The translations under genes and the position numbers were made by a program. A DNA stretch of 64,000 nucleotides from the NCBI RefSeq assembly GCF_003946515.1, contig NZ_RHOM01000008.1, positions 1 to 64,000 of the forward strand, written 5' to 3'. This DNA is from Companilactobacillus zhongbaensis. GTDB lineage: Bacteria; Bacillota; Bacilli; Lactobacillales; Lactobacillaceae. The notes under the pieces were generated by a model that had not been told where the DNA came from, did no database searches, and saw only the letters and a program-made list of their open reading frames with translations. Positions 26,438 through 35,396 of this stretch are shown here, one piece after another (within the stretch, counting starts at the first letter, position 1; every line of letters starts with the position of its first letter).

Positions 26438-26803
26438 ATGAATAAAATCATCGTTAAACGTATATATGACAAGGAATTGCCAGAAGGTTATAGAATTTTA
26501 ATTGATCGGGTTTGGCCCCGCGGAATGTCGAAAGTACGGGCTCAATTGGACCTTTGGGCCAAGCAGATCGCACCCACTCCCGAGCTTCGAAAGTGGTTTT
26601 CACACGACCCAGAAAAATTTCCAAAATTTAAAGAAAAATATTTAGAAGAAATAAATAAAAACGATTACACTGAAGAATTCATCCAAACAGTCAAGGATGC
26701 TTTGAAGGATCAAGACGTTCTACTACTATATGGATCAAAAGAACAAAAGTATAATAATGCAGCCGTCTTGATCGACTTTTTGAATGAGGCAGTAAAAGAG
26801 TAG
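26438..26803 (+). CDS. DUF488 family protein (YeaO-like)
   Basis: A 121-residue protein with the family signature RVWPRGMSK near residue 28, LWAKQIAPTPELRKWFSHDP and a late LLLYGSKEQKYNNAAVL. DUF488 proteins are widespread and uncharacterised. Monocistronic, divergent from opuCA with a 78 bp gap. No function can be assigned. Confidence 0.8.
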   Translation: MNKIIVKRIYDKELPEGYRILIDRVWPRGMSKVRAQLDLWAKQIAPTPELRKWFSHDPEKFPKFKEKYLEEINKNDYTEEFIQTVKDALKDQDVLLLYGSKEQKYNNAAVLIDFLNEAVKE

Positions 26804-26901
26804 TAATGACAAAATAATGAAAATGTTAGCTTTTTCCAATTGAATTACCAATTTTTCGCTATTATAATATTAGTATTAAGCAACAAGTTGGGAAGACATA
26901 T

Positions 26902-27753
26902 ATGGAAGAATTTGATATTGAGGCATTATTGTCCAGCAATGAAAAAACATTGATCCGCCTTCTTGAAGATTATGCAACGACCAACCATATTGTGATGTAT
27001 GTTGTCGATAATGCAGGCGACCTTCGTTCAGGTATTTTTGGAAACGTCAATCGTGACGGAATTTTTGCGCAACTGACAGAATTGAAGAATATGAATGAAA
27101 TAGCTAACAAGCACGTCGAGTACAAGCTAGCTTACTCCGATTCTTCATTGAGAATTGCTTCGATCGGTCAAATCATCGGACGAGTTTGTTGCGTAAGTCC
27201 AATTTCGCAAGCACCAACCAATGGAACAGGCTTGTTAACGCAACAATTACGCGAACACAGCGACTTTTTAAAACGCTTGATCGAAAGCATGAGTCGCATT
27301 TTGATCGACAACCACGGGATCAGCTCATTCATGATCAAGTATCCAGTCGAAGTCGATGACATCATCGATGAATTAAACGACGAGGACAATCAAGCACTAC
27401 AACAACTGAAAAAGCTATCGACCTCAAACGAGGCCATCATCTCAGCCATCGAATACATCGATGAAAACTTGGATAAGCATCTAACACTAGATCAAGTATC
27501 GAGCAAAGTATTCTTGTCCGACTACTACTTTAGTAAGCTGTTCAAGCGCGAAACGAAGCTGAGCTTTTCGGTTTATTTGAACGCCCGTAAGATCCAAAAG
27601 GCTATGATCATTTTGAAGCAGACTAGCCATAGTATTAGTGAGGTTTCGGATGAGCTTGGGTTTACTCGGATCAGCTATTTTAGTCAGACTTTTAAGAAGT
27701 ATACAGGGTATACACCATCGGAGTTTCGCAACGGAGAGTTTCTTGAGATTTAG
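26902..27753 (+). CDS. AraC-family transcriptional regulator
   Basis: A 283-residue regulator. The C-terminal about 100 residues hold two helix-turn-helix motifs (LDQVSSKVFLSDYYFSKLFK and ISEVSDELGFTRISYFSQTF, ending KKYTGYTPSEFR). The N-terminal about 150 residues form a sensor domain I cannot name, with two adjacent cysteines (GRVCCVSP). The target is unknown; no catabolic operon lies next to it. Wobble bases change abruptly near 27580, from A/C-rich to G/T-rich towards the palindrome that follows. Confidence 0.85.
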   Translation: MEEFDIEALLSSNEKTLIRLLEDYATTNHIVMYVVDNAGDLRSGIFGNVNRDGIFAQLTELKNMNEIANKHVEYKLAYSDSSLRIASIGQIIGRVCCVSPISQAPTNGTGLLTQQLREHSDFLKRLIESMSRILIDNHGISSFMIKYPVEVDDIIDELNDEDNQALQQLKKLSTSNEAIISAIEYIDENLDKHLTLDQVSSKVFLSDYYFSKLFKRETKLSFSVYLNARKIQKAMIILKQTSHSISEVSDELGFTRISYFSQTFKKYTGYTPSEFRNGEFLEI

Positions 27754-27754
27754 T

Positions 27755-27972
27755 TTTGTTGGAGGTTGATTCCCGGTTCTGGGAGGGTTCCAGGAATTGC
27801 GCCGTGGCTTCCTTGGTCGTTCGGTGGCGTAGCCACCACCAAGAACCAGTTGCGCAAGTGCGCCAGCACTTACGTTCCTTTATTCGCGGCTGACGGCGAA
27901 TTTTTTCCACCCTCCCAGAACCTAATTTGGAATAAACCTGCTTTTTTGGTGGGGGTACGGTACTTATTTTTT
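27755..27972 (+). repeat. Large intergenic palindrome family 1, copy 3 (loop type II)
   Basis: Stem GGTTCTGGGAGGGT at 27775-27788 pairs perfectly with 27909-27922. The interior matches copy 2 in the opposite orientation (GTGGCTTCCTTGGTCGTTC, then GCGCAAGTGCGCCAGCACTT). The tail has GGGGGTACGGTACTTATTTT. It lies between two convergent genes. 27973-28194 is T-rich with no gene. Confidence 0.83.
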
Positions 27973-28194
27973 CTTGCTAAAATTGTTTTGGTTGGGTTAT
28001 AGGTACTTACTTGTTTTTCGTCCTAGGAATTTGGTTGGTCTATCTATCTGTTTTATTTTGTTTGGTAGATTGCATATTTTGAAATTCAAGTTCAAGGTCA
28101 AAAAATAAGAAAAACAAAGACAATATAGTTTAAATGACTTAAGGTCAAAACCGAGTTTTATGTTGGGTTTGGCTTTTTTATTTTGCTTTGAAAT

Positions 28195-28246
28195 TAAAAA
28201 GGCAATGCATTCTGGAATTTTTTCCAGTGCATTGCCTTTTGTTTTT
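28195..28246 (-). terminator. Terminator of terC copy 1
   Basis: AAAGGCAATGCA pairs with TGCATTGCCTTT, with an inner CTGGAA/TTCCAG stem, followed by T residues on the minus strand. Confidence 0.85.
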
Positions 28247-28252
28247 GTTTTA

Positions 28253-29026
28253 TTAGTTTGTTTTGTTTGCTTTTTTCTTTTCGTTGAAGTGGTGTACTAC
28301 TAGGGTTACTGCTATTGCTCCTATTAGTACGAAGACGAACAAGATGTTTGGGATGTGGATGTTGATTGCTGGGATGGTTAGGAATAGTTTTATGGCTATG
28401 AATAAGATTAGGAAGTAAGCCATGTCTTGTAATTCTGGGATTTTCTTCATGAATCTCATGATTACTTGTGCAATTCCACGCATTGCTAGGATACCGATGA
28501 TTCCACCGATCAGTACGATTACCGGATTTTCGGAAATGGCTAGGGCAGCTAATACTGAGTCGATCGAGAAGACGATGTCCATTAACTCGATCGAAATAAC
28601 TACTTGCCAAAACATTGAGATCCGGATGTACTTTCTCCAGCCTTTAGCCTGAGGTTTTTCCTTCGGAACTTCAGGATTCTTAGACTTTTTCTTTTCAAAG
28701 AAGAAAAACTTCACGGCCAGGTAGAACAAGTAAACAGCTCCGAAAGCTTTGATCCACCAGAAGTTAATCAAGTAAACTCCTAGACCGATAACGATAAAAC
28801 GGAAAATATAAGCTCCAACTAACCCATAAAAAAGCGACTTCTCTTGTTCCTTTTTAGTAGGCAAAGTTTGAGTTTGTGCTGCTAATACCACGGCGTTATC
28901 CACCGACAAAATACACTCCATAACAACCAAAGACAAAATCAAAAGCCAGTCACTACCAGAAGTAATAACTGTCTTCCAGTTATTAAGGTCAAAAAAAGGT
29001 GCGTACATATTAATCAGTACATTCAA
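28253..29026 (-). CDS. TerC family integral membrane protein, copy 1
   Basis: A 257-residue membrane protein with about seven helices and the TerC signatures MECILSVDNAVVLAAQTQ and ELMDIVFSIDSVLAALAIS, whose acidic residues are thought to handle metal. Bacterial TerC proteins load Mn into exported enzymes or export it. TTG start behind GAGG. The 3' quarter uses A/C wobble bases on its coding strand, opposite to its paralogue at 29692. No yybP-ykoY riboswitch seen upstream. Confidence 0.88.
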   Translation of the reverse strand: MNVLINMYAPFFDLNNWKTVITSGSDWLLILSLVVMECILSVDNAVVLAAQTQTLPTKKEQEKSLFYGLVGAYIFRFIVIGLGVYLINFWWIKAFGAVYLFYLAVKFFFFEKKKSKNPEVPKEKPQAKGWRKYIRISMFWQVVISIELMDIVFSIDSVLAALAISENPVIVLIGGIIGILAMRGIAQVIMRFMKKIPELQDMAYFLILFIAIKLFLTIPAINIHIPNILFVFVLIGAIAVTLVVHHFNEKKKANKTN

Positions 29027-29280
29027 TTAAAGATATTCCTCATTTCATATTATTGTGTCTAGAATTATACAGACTCGGAACCAAATAATCCAAACAAATC
29101 TCCTAAATATTATTATTTAGTTAAGAAAAGAAAAAGGAATTCCATAAAAGATGAAAAGAAGAAAAAGAACTTGAACAATGAAAACAAAGCAGATTATTTT
29201 CAAAGAGAACGATAGGAAAATATTCGAAAGATAATATCATTGGATCTTTGATTTTATTTTTAGATCTTACTAACTAAGAT

Positions 29281-29575
29281 AGAAAATGAGATAGACAAGT
29301 GAGAAATAGGACGAGCAAAAAGTGCCAATTTGTAGACAATAAATCGGTAAAAACCAAAAAAAAGGGGGTGTTGCACTATCTAGACGGAGGGGCCCGGGGA
29401 TACAGCCCTCAGTGGTGAAATTTCACTTGGCGACGAAGGAGCTTAGTGAAAGGTGCAGTTTTGAAACAAGCGAGCGTACTTTGCTCGATTGGTTCAAAAT
29501 GTGCCCACCACGTTCCAGCGGCTGTATCCCCGGGCCCCGGAGTCGGCAGTGAACCACCACACCAATCTACTACTT
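29281..29575 (-). repeat. Large intergenic palindrome family 1, copy 4 (loop type III, inverted)
   Basis: A perfect 19 bp stem joins 29389-29407 to 29520-29538 (GGGGCCCGGGGATACAGCC and complement). The right end reads CGGCAGTGAACCACCAC, the inverse of the left end of copies 1 and 7. The left part (GAGATAGACAAGTGAG, then AAATCGGTAAAA) is shared with copy 5. Frames across it are not genes. 29027-29280 is A-rich without a gene. Confidence 0.83.
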
Positions 29576-29651
29576 CTATCCCACCAAACAAACATCAAAA
29601 CATCCACCAAGCAAAACGCTCCTCGTCTGCCAAAAACTCTCTCACCTCAAG

Positions 29652-29684
29652 AAAAAAAAGACCCTGGAAAACAAACCAGAGTCT
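29652..29684 (-). terminator. Terminator of terC copy 2
   Basis: Minus strand: GACTCTGG pairs with CCAGGGTC (one G-U pair), then eight T residues. Confidence 0.82.
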
Positions 29685-29691
29685 AAATCAT

Positions 29692-30459
29692 CTACTTACG
29701 TGCCGATCGATGTGCACGATAAAAATGCACAATCAAAGTAACAGCAATAGCACCCAATAAAACAAAAACGAAAACAGTATTAGGAATATGAATATTGATA
29801 GCAGGAATCGAAAGGAACAGCTTAATAGCAATGAACAAAATCAAAAAATAAGCCATATCCTGCAACTCGGGAATCTTGTTCATAAAACTCATAATAATCT
29901 CAGCGATACCTCTCATAGCCAAGATACCGATCATACCACCGATAAGAACGATAACTGGATTCTCTGAAATAGCTAATGAAGCTAAAACAGAATCGATCGA
30001 GAAAACAATATCCATTAGTTCGATAGAAATAACAACTTGCCAGAAGGCAGATATTTTAATGTATTTCTTCCAACCACGTGGCTTAGGTCGCTCAGATGGA
30101 ACTTCAACTTGATTGCTCTTTCGTTTTTCAACGAAGAAAAATTTAATTGCTAAATAAAATAAATAAATTGCACCAAGTGCCTTGATCCACCAGAAGTTGA
30201 TCAAATAAACACCAAGACCAATGACAATAAATCTAAATATATATGCACCGATCAAACCATAGAAAAGTGACTTTTCTTGTTGGACTTTATCTGGCAGCGA
30301 TTGAGTTTGAGCCGCAAGTACCACGGCGTTATCAACCGAAAGTAAACATTCCATAATAACTAAAGAAAAAATAACCATCCAGTCGTGACCTGATTCGATC
30401 ACGGTTGCCCAGTTGTGAAGATCAAAGAATGGAGCATACATGTTAATTATTGCATTCAA
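29692..30459 (-). CDS. TerC family integral membrane protein, copy 2
   Basis: A 255-residue paralogue of the 28253 protein, near-identical through most membrane segments (SVDNAVVLAAQTQSLPDK, FSIDSVLASLAIS), differing in the cytoplasmic loop and C-terminus. Same strand, separated by palindrome copy 4, so a tandem duplication is likely. TTG start. Its 3' quarter uses T/G wobble bases on its coding strand. Mn or another metal as substrate is inferred from the family. Confidence 0.88.
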   Translation of the reverse strand: MNAIINMYAPFFDLHNWATVIESGHDWMVIFSLVIMECLLSVDNAVVLAAQTQSLPDKVQQEKSLFYGLIGAYIFRFIVIGLGVYLINFWWIKALGAIYLFYLAIKFFFVEKRKSNQVEVPSERPKPRGWKKYIKISAFWQVVISIELMDIVFSIDSVLASLAISENPVIVLIGGMIGILAMRGIAEIIMSFMNKIPELQDMAYFLILFIAIKLFLSIPAINIHIPNTVFVFVLLGAIAVTLIVHFYRAHRSARK

Positions 30460-30711
30460 TCAGTGTGTTACCTCACTTTATATTTTAATTTAGAAACGTA
30501 GACCATTTCTTAATTCCATCATACTAAATTTTAACTTTAATTGGTTAGAATTTGATGATTTTTCAAAAAATATTATCTTTCTTTTGATTTTTGATTGAAA
30601 ATTCATTCAGAAAATAAATTGGTAATTTACACAAAATTTACAAGAAATAGATTATATCTATACATCCGAAATGCATACTATGGCTATTGAATGTCATGGA
30701 GGATTTTTATT

Positions 30712-31791
30712 ATGTCGACAATTTTAAAGAACGTTACGAAACAATATGACCAAGATAAGAAGGTCTTGGATAATGTTTCAGCTGAGATCCAAACTGGAGA
30801 ATTTTTTGTGATCGTCGGACCGTCTGGTTGCGGAAAGAGTACTTTGCTACGGATGATCGCCGGTTTGACACAGATCTCTGAAGGAACGATCAAGATCGAA
30901 GACCGTGTGGTCAATGATTTGTCGCCGAAAGATCGTAACTTGACGATGGTTTTCCAAAGCTATGCTTTGTTCCCATTTTTGAGCGTCTGGGATAACGTAG
31001 CTTTTGGGTTGAAAGCTCGAAAAGCTGACAAAGCTGATATCGAAAAACGTGTTAATGACGCTTTGAAGATGGTCAACTTGGAAGAATTGCGTGACCGTAA
31101 GCCTCGTGAATTGTCTGGTGGACAACGTCAACGTGTGGCGCTTGCTCGTGCTGTTGCCAGTGATGCTAAGATCTGCTTGATGGACGAACCGTTATCAAAC
31201 TTGGATGCGCAATTGCGGATCAAGATGCGTCAAGAAATTTATGCATTGCAAAGAAAGCTAGGTCTAACTTTGATTTATGTTACTCACGATCAAGTTGAAG
31301 CTATGACTATGGCTGATCACATCATGGTCTTGAACGATTCAAAGATCCAACAAGTCGGTACTCCAGAAGAAATTTATCAACATCCTGCTAATGAATTCGT
31401 GGCCAGTTTCTTCGGTGTTCCACCGATCAACATTTTGCCTGCCCAAAAGGTCTCTGAAGCAATTTTGCAAGTTAATAGTGATTTTGAAGTTACTTTACCT
31501 CATCCAATCGCTCACGCAAACGTCCGTGTCGGGATCCGTCCAACTGATATGAAGGTCGTTGACAGTGATGAACTACACGCTAACGCTACTATCAAAGCTG
31601 TTGAATTCTTAGGTAATGAGAAGATCGTTCACGCTAAGATGAGCCATGGCGGTGAAGTTTCAGTCATCGTCAGCAGCGAAGAAGTTTTCCAACCTTATCA
31701 AAACGTTGAGATCACTGCCGATTCTGAATTCTTACTTTTTGATGTTGATGGTAAAAATATTACTAACAAAGGGGCTGTAACTCATGCTTAA
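30712..31791 (+). CDS. ugpC: Glycerol-3-phosphate-type ABC ATPase (UgpC-like)
   Basis: About 359 residues from the ATG at 30712, chosen because TGGAGGA sits just before it; the upstream ATG at 30691 lacks a site. CUT1 ATPase: Walker A GPSGCGKST, signature LSGGQRQR, Walker B ICLMDEPLSNLDAQLR, then a TOBE-like regulatory domain (VRVGIRPTDMKV). First gene of a four-gene importer; overlaps the next gene by eight bases. Confidence 0.9.
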   Translation: MSTILKNVTKQYDQDKKVLDNVSAEIQTGEFFVIVGPSGCGKSTLLRMIAGLTQISEGTIKIEDRVVNDLSPKDRNLTMVFQSYALFPFLSVWDNVAFGLKARKADKADIEKRVNDALKMVNLEELRDRKPRELSGGQRQRVALARAVASDAKICLMDEPLSNLDAQLRIKMRQEIYALQRKLGLTLIYVTHDQVEAMTMADHIMVLNDSKIQQVGTPEEIYQHPANEFVASFFGVPPINILPAQKVSEAILQVNSDFEVTLPHPIAHANVRVGIRPTDMKVVDSDELHANATIKAVEFLGNEKIVHAKMSHGGEVSVIVSSEEVFQPYQNVEITADSEFLLFDVDGKNITNKGAVTHA

Positions 31792-32728
31792 GTCTCCGAC
31801 AACTGAAGAAGCCATTGAAAAGAAACAAGCTTCTTCGAAGAAAAGATCCACTTTTAAATTAAATGCGAATGATAAGTATTTTTCACTATTATTTTTAGGA
31901 CCATCACTTTTGATCTTAGGACTATTTGTTTTTTACCCAATGATCAAGACTTTTTACATCAGTATGTTTTTGACTAATACCTTAGGGAAGACTTCGGTCT
32001 TTGCTGGATTCAGTAATTATGCAGAGTTGTTGACTTCACCGGATTTCTTGAACAGTCTGGTCGTGACGTTAGCCTACGTCTTGGGTGTGACATTCTTTAC
32101 TTTGGCCATTAGTTTGTTGCTGGCTAATTTAGCTAGCAAAAAGCTGCCTGGTATCGGTATTTTTAGAACACTTTATTCAGTGACGATGGGTGTTTCAGTT
32201 TCCGTTGCTGCAATTTTCTGGCTATTTATTTTTAATCCTTCAACTGGTTTCTTTGCCATCATTGCTAACGCTTTGAAATTGACACCGATCAATTGGTTGA
32301 CTGATCCTAGTAACGCCATGTGGGCCGTTATTATTACGACAGTGTGGATGAACTTAGGATTTACTTTCTTGATCCTCTTAGGTGCGATTGAATCTGTTCC
32401 CCAAACTCTTTACGAAGCTGCCAGTGTTGAAGGTGCTTCACCTCGTTTCCAATTTTTCAAGATCACTTTACCGATGATTTCACCGACTTTGTTCTTTGTT
32501 TCAACGATTACGATCATCGATGCCTTCAAGAGTTTTGGATTGATCGACTTGATCACTAAAGGTGGACCAACCAACGCTACTAACATGCTCGTTTACCGAA
32601 TTTATAAGGACGCTTTTTACAGTGGTAACTATGCTCAAGCTAGTACCGAAGCTATTATTTTGACTGTGATCATCGCCGCCTTTACACTGCTTCAATTCAA
32701 ATTTTTAGAGAAGAAGGTAAATTACTAA
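31784..32728 (+). CDS. ugpA: Glycerol-3-phosphate ABC permease (UgpA-like)
   Basis: A 314-residue permease with a basic N-terminal tail, six membrane helices and the EAA loop YEAASVEGASPRFQFFKITLP. Typical MalF/UgpA subunit of CUT1 importers. Its stop overlaps the ugpE start by one base. Confidence 0.9.
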   Translation: MLKSPTTEEAIEKKQASSKKRSTFKLNANDKYFSLLFLGPSLLILGLFVFYPMIKTFYISMFLTNTLGKTSVFAGFSNYAELLTSPDFLNSLVVTLAYVLGVTFFTLAISLLLANLASKKLPGIGIFRTLYSVTMGVSVSVAAIFWLFIFNPSTGFFAIIANALKLTPINWLTDPSNAMWAVIITTVWMNLGFTFLILLGAIESVPQTLYEAASVEGASPRFQFFKITLPMISPTLFFVSTITIIDAFKSFGLIDLITKGGPTNATNMLVYRIYKDAFYSGNYAQASTEAIILTVIIAAFTLLQFKFLEKKVNY

Positions 32729-33555
32729 TGGCTGAAAACAATAAGAGTTTGCCTAAACGTATTTTGACTTACGTGTTACTAATTGCTTTAGCATTAGTGA
32801 TCCTAGCACCATTTTTCATCGGTATTTGGACTAGCTTTTTGCCAACGATGAACATTGCCAAAGGTGATCTGTTCAGCACTAATTTGTCATTCGACAATTA
32901 CGTGGCTGCCTTTACGAAGACACCTATCTTGAGATACTTAGCTAACAGTTTTGTTATTTCGACTTTGACGATGGTCGCTCAATTACTATTTTGTTCAATG
33001 AGTGCTTACGCCTTTGTTTTCTTGAAGTTTAAAGGTCGTAACATTTTGTTCGGTTTGTTCTTAGTTACGATGATGCTTCCATTTGAAGCACAAATTATTC
33101 CTAACTTTCAAACAGTTAAATTCTTAGGAATGCTTGATAACTATTCAGTTTTGATCGTGCCATTTTTGACTTCAGCGTTCGGTACTTTCATGTTGCGTCA
33201 ATCATTTAAACAAACTCCAGCTGAGTTGAAAGAAGCTTCTGATATCGAAGGTTTGAACCATTTCCAATTTTATTGGAACGTAGTTTTGCCTTATAACAAG
33301 ATCAGCATGATCACTTTAGGAGCATACAGTTTCTTAGGTGCTTGGAACCAATACTTATGGCCAATGTTGACGACTTTTAGTAACAACTCAAGAGTGATTC
33401 AAAACGGATTACGTCAGTTGCAATCTGAAGAAACATTCAATGACTGGAGGATGATCCAAGCTAGTGCTGCTATCATCGTTATCCCAACTATCATTGTTTT
33501 GTTCATCGGACAACATTATTTCAAGTCAGGTCTAAATGAAGGAGCGGTTAAATAA
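32728..33555 (+). CDS. ugpE: Glycerol-3-phosphate ABC permease (UgpE-like)
   Basis: A 275-residue permease with six helices and the EAA loop KEASDIEGLNHFQFYWNVVLP, the MalG/UgpE partner of the previous gene. It overlaps the next start by one base. Confidence 0.9.
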   Translation: MAENNKSLPKRILTYVLLIALALVILAPFFIGIWTSFLPTMNIAKGDLFSTNLSFDNYVAAFTKTPILRYLANSFVISTLTMVAQLLFCSMSAYAFVFLKFKGRNILFGLFLVTMMLPFEAQIIPNFQTVKFLGMLDNYSVLIVPFLTSAFGTFMLRQSFKQTPAELKEASDIEGLNHFQFYWNVVLPYNKISMITLGAYSFLGAWNQYLWPMLTTFSNNSRVIQNGLRQLQSEETFNDWRMIQASAAIIVIPTIIVLFIGQHYFKSGLNEGAVK

Positions 33556-34913
33556 TGAAAAACACTAAGAAAGTTATTCTGCCGCTAGTTTTAGTCATTG
33601 GAGCAATCTTAGTAGCGGTATTTAGCAATATCTTGACGAACCAATCAACAGCTAGTTCAAATCATAAGACGCAAATTGTTTTTTGGCATGAACTAGGTGG
33701 ACCTTCAGAGGATGCTTTAAAAAAAGTAGTCGACGGCTTCAACAAGTCACAAGATAAGTATCAAGTAGTTCCTAAGTATCAAGGGACTTATGACGAAGCT
33801 ATCCAAAAGATCTTACAAACACACGGATCAAGTACATCGCCAGCAGTTTTCCAAGCTTTCGATATTTCAACAGCCCAAATGATTCACAGTGGCTTCACAA
33901 CACCAATACAAGACTTCATAGATAAAGACGATAGCTTTGACGTCAACAAGATTTCACCGGTAGCTAGATCATTTTATTCCAACGGCGGTAAACAACAAGG
34001 AATGCCATTTAATACATCACAACCAGTGTTGTACTACAATGCAACACTCTTGAAAAAGTACGGCATCACACCACCACCAGTTTCACCAACTTATAGTGAT
34101 ATCACTAGAGTTGCTAAAGAACTCTACGAAAAGTCTGACCACAAGGTCAAAGGGATGACCGTGCAAGTTTACGGTTGGTTCATGGAACAAGCCTTGGCCA
34201 ACTCTGGAGCTTCACTAGCTAACAACAACGACGGTCACACTGGAAATCCAACTGAAGTAAACTTAAACAATCCAGCTTCAGTTAAGTTCCTCGAATGGAT
34301 CAGAGAAAATATCAAATCAGGCGACTTCATCGACTACGGTTCAGGTGCCAGTGCTGGTGCCAACCAAACAGCCGGATTTTTGGCAGATAAAGTTGGCATT
34401 TTCATCCAATCTTCCGCAAGTATTGGGCAATTAACAGCCAACAACAAAAATGAACTAGGTATCACATACTTCCCACATCCAGATGGTCAAAAAGCCAACG
34501 GAGTAGCCATCGGTGGTGCAGCACTTTGGATCTCAAATGACAAACCAAAAGAAGTCCAACAAGGTGCCTACGAATTCATCAAATACGCCTTGAAGCCAGA
34601 AGTACAAGCACAATGGCAAAAAGACACAGGATATTTAGCATTAAACAAAGACTCACAAAAATCAAAAGTACTACAAGATCTATACAAACAAACCCCAGCA
34701 GCCAAAGTACCAGGCCAACAACTAGCAACAGCCAAGCCAAACTACTACAACTCAGGGATCCTAATGGAAGGCATGCAACTAACACGCCAACTAGAAGAAA
34801 TAGCCATGGAAACAGTCTACAACGGCGGCGACATCAACAAAGCACTAGACAAAGCCGATAAAGACATCAATGCAAATCTTCACACCTTGAATAAGGCAAA
34901 TGGGTATAAGTAA
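33555..34913 (+). CDS. ugpB: Glycerol-3-phosphate-binding protein (UgpB-like)
   Basis: A 452-residue solute-binding protein with an N-terminal membrane/signal segment (ILPLVLVIGAILVAVFSNI) but no lipobox cysteine. The N-terminal core FWHELGGPSEDALKKVVDGF and YQGTYDEAIQKIL match UgpB rather than maltose binders. It would bind glycerol-3-phosphate or a glycerophosphodiester. The last 300 bases are strikingly A/C-rich, next to palindrome copy 5. Confidence 0.85.
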   Translation: MKNTKKVILPLVLVIGAILVAVFSNILTNQSTASSNHKTQIVFWHELGGPSEDALKKVVDGFNKSQDKYQVVPKYQGTYDEAIQKILQTHGSSTSPAVFQAFDISTAQMIHSGFTTPIQDFIDKDDSFDVNKISPVARSFYSNGGKQQGMPFNTSQPVLYYNATLLKKYGITPPPVSPTYSDITRVAKELYEKSDHKVKGMTVQVYGWFMEQALANSGASLANNNDGHTGNPTEVNLNNPASVKFLEWIRENIKSGDFIDYGSGASAGANQTAGFLADKVGIFIQSSASIGQLTANNKNELGITYFPHPDGQKANGVAIGGAALWISNDKPKEVQQGAYEFIKYALKPEVQAQWQKDTGYLALNKDSQKSKVLQDLYKQTPAAKVPGQQLATAKPNYYNSGILMEGMQLTRQLEEIAMETVYNGGDINKALDKADKDINANLHTLNKANGYK

Positions 34914-34918
34914 ATAAA

Positions 34919-34962
34919 GAAGACGATGAAACAAGTAAGAAAAATGTTTCATCGTCTTTTTA
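34919..34962 (+). terminator. Terminator of the ugp operon
   Basis: AAGACGATGAAACA pairs with TGTTTCATCGTCTT and is followed by T residues. Confidence 0.88.
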
Positions 34963-35039
34963 TGTCCAGTAATTTAGAAATATAATGTTTTAATAAAATG
35001 AACTTCACCATGCACTTGCACTAACAAACACCAAAGCAA

Positions 35040-35338
35040 AGTGAGATAGACAAGTGAGAAATAGGAAGAGCAAAAAGTGCCGACTTAACAAACAAAAATC
35101 GGTAAAACTAAAAAAAAGAGAGTTTTGACTTCCACAATCTAGGTGGAGGGGCGGGGCGCTATATGGGTTCAGTAGCCAAATTATTCTTAGCGGTTTACCG
35201 CTTAGAATAAGACTCGTATTTGAAATGCCCGAGACGGTCCACCTCGGGTAGTTCAAATCGATGTCGGCTACGTTCCAATCCCATATAGCGCCCCGCCCCG
35301 GAACCGGCAGTGAACCACCACACCAAACTACTACCACC
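35040..35338 (-). repeat. Large intergenic palindrome family 1, copy 5 (loop type IV, inverted)
   Basis: A perfect 20 bp stem joins 35148-35167 to 35280-35299. The stem sequence is unrelated to that of copy 4, though both ends of the copy are shared with it (GAGATAGACAAGTGAG at the left, CCGGCAGTGAACCACC at the right). Inner hairpins include TCTTAGCGG with CCGCTTAGA. It lies between convergent ugpB and the dehydrogenase gene. Confidence 0.84.
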
Positions 35339-35356
35339 ATCTAAACACTATAAAAA

Positions 35357-35388
35357 TAAAAAAAGCCAGGACTCTAAAGTCCTAGCAA
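35357..35388 (-). terminator. Terminator of the alcohol dehydrogenase gene
   Basis: Minus strand: GCTAGGACT pairs with AGTCCTGGC and runs into T residues. Confidence 0.75.
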
Positions 35389-35396
35389 ATTTAATA

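Noticed and set aside
29446-29760. 104-residue frame across palindrome copy 4
   Set aside because: It reads through the hairpin and into the terC 3' end on the wrong strand, with no protein-like composition.
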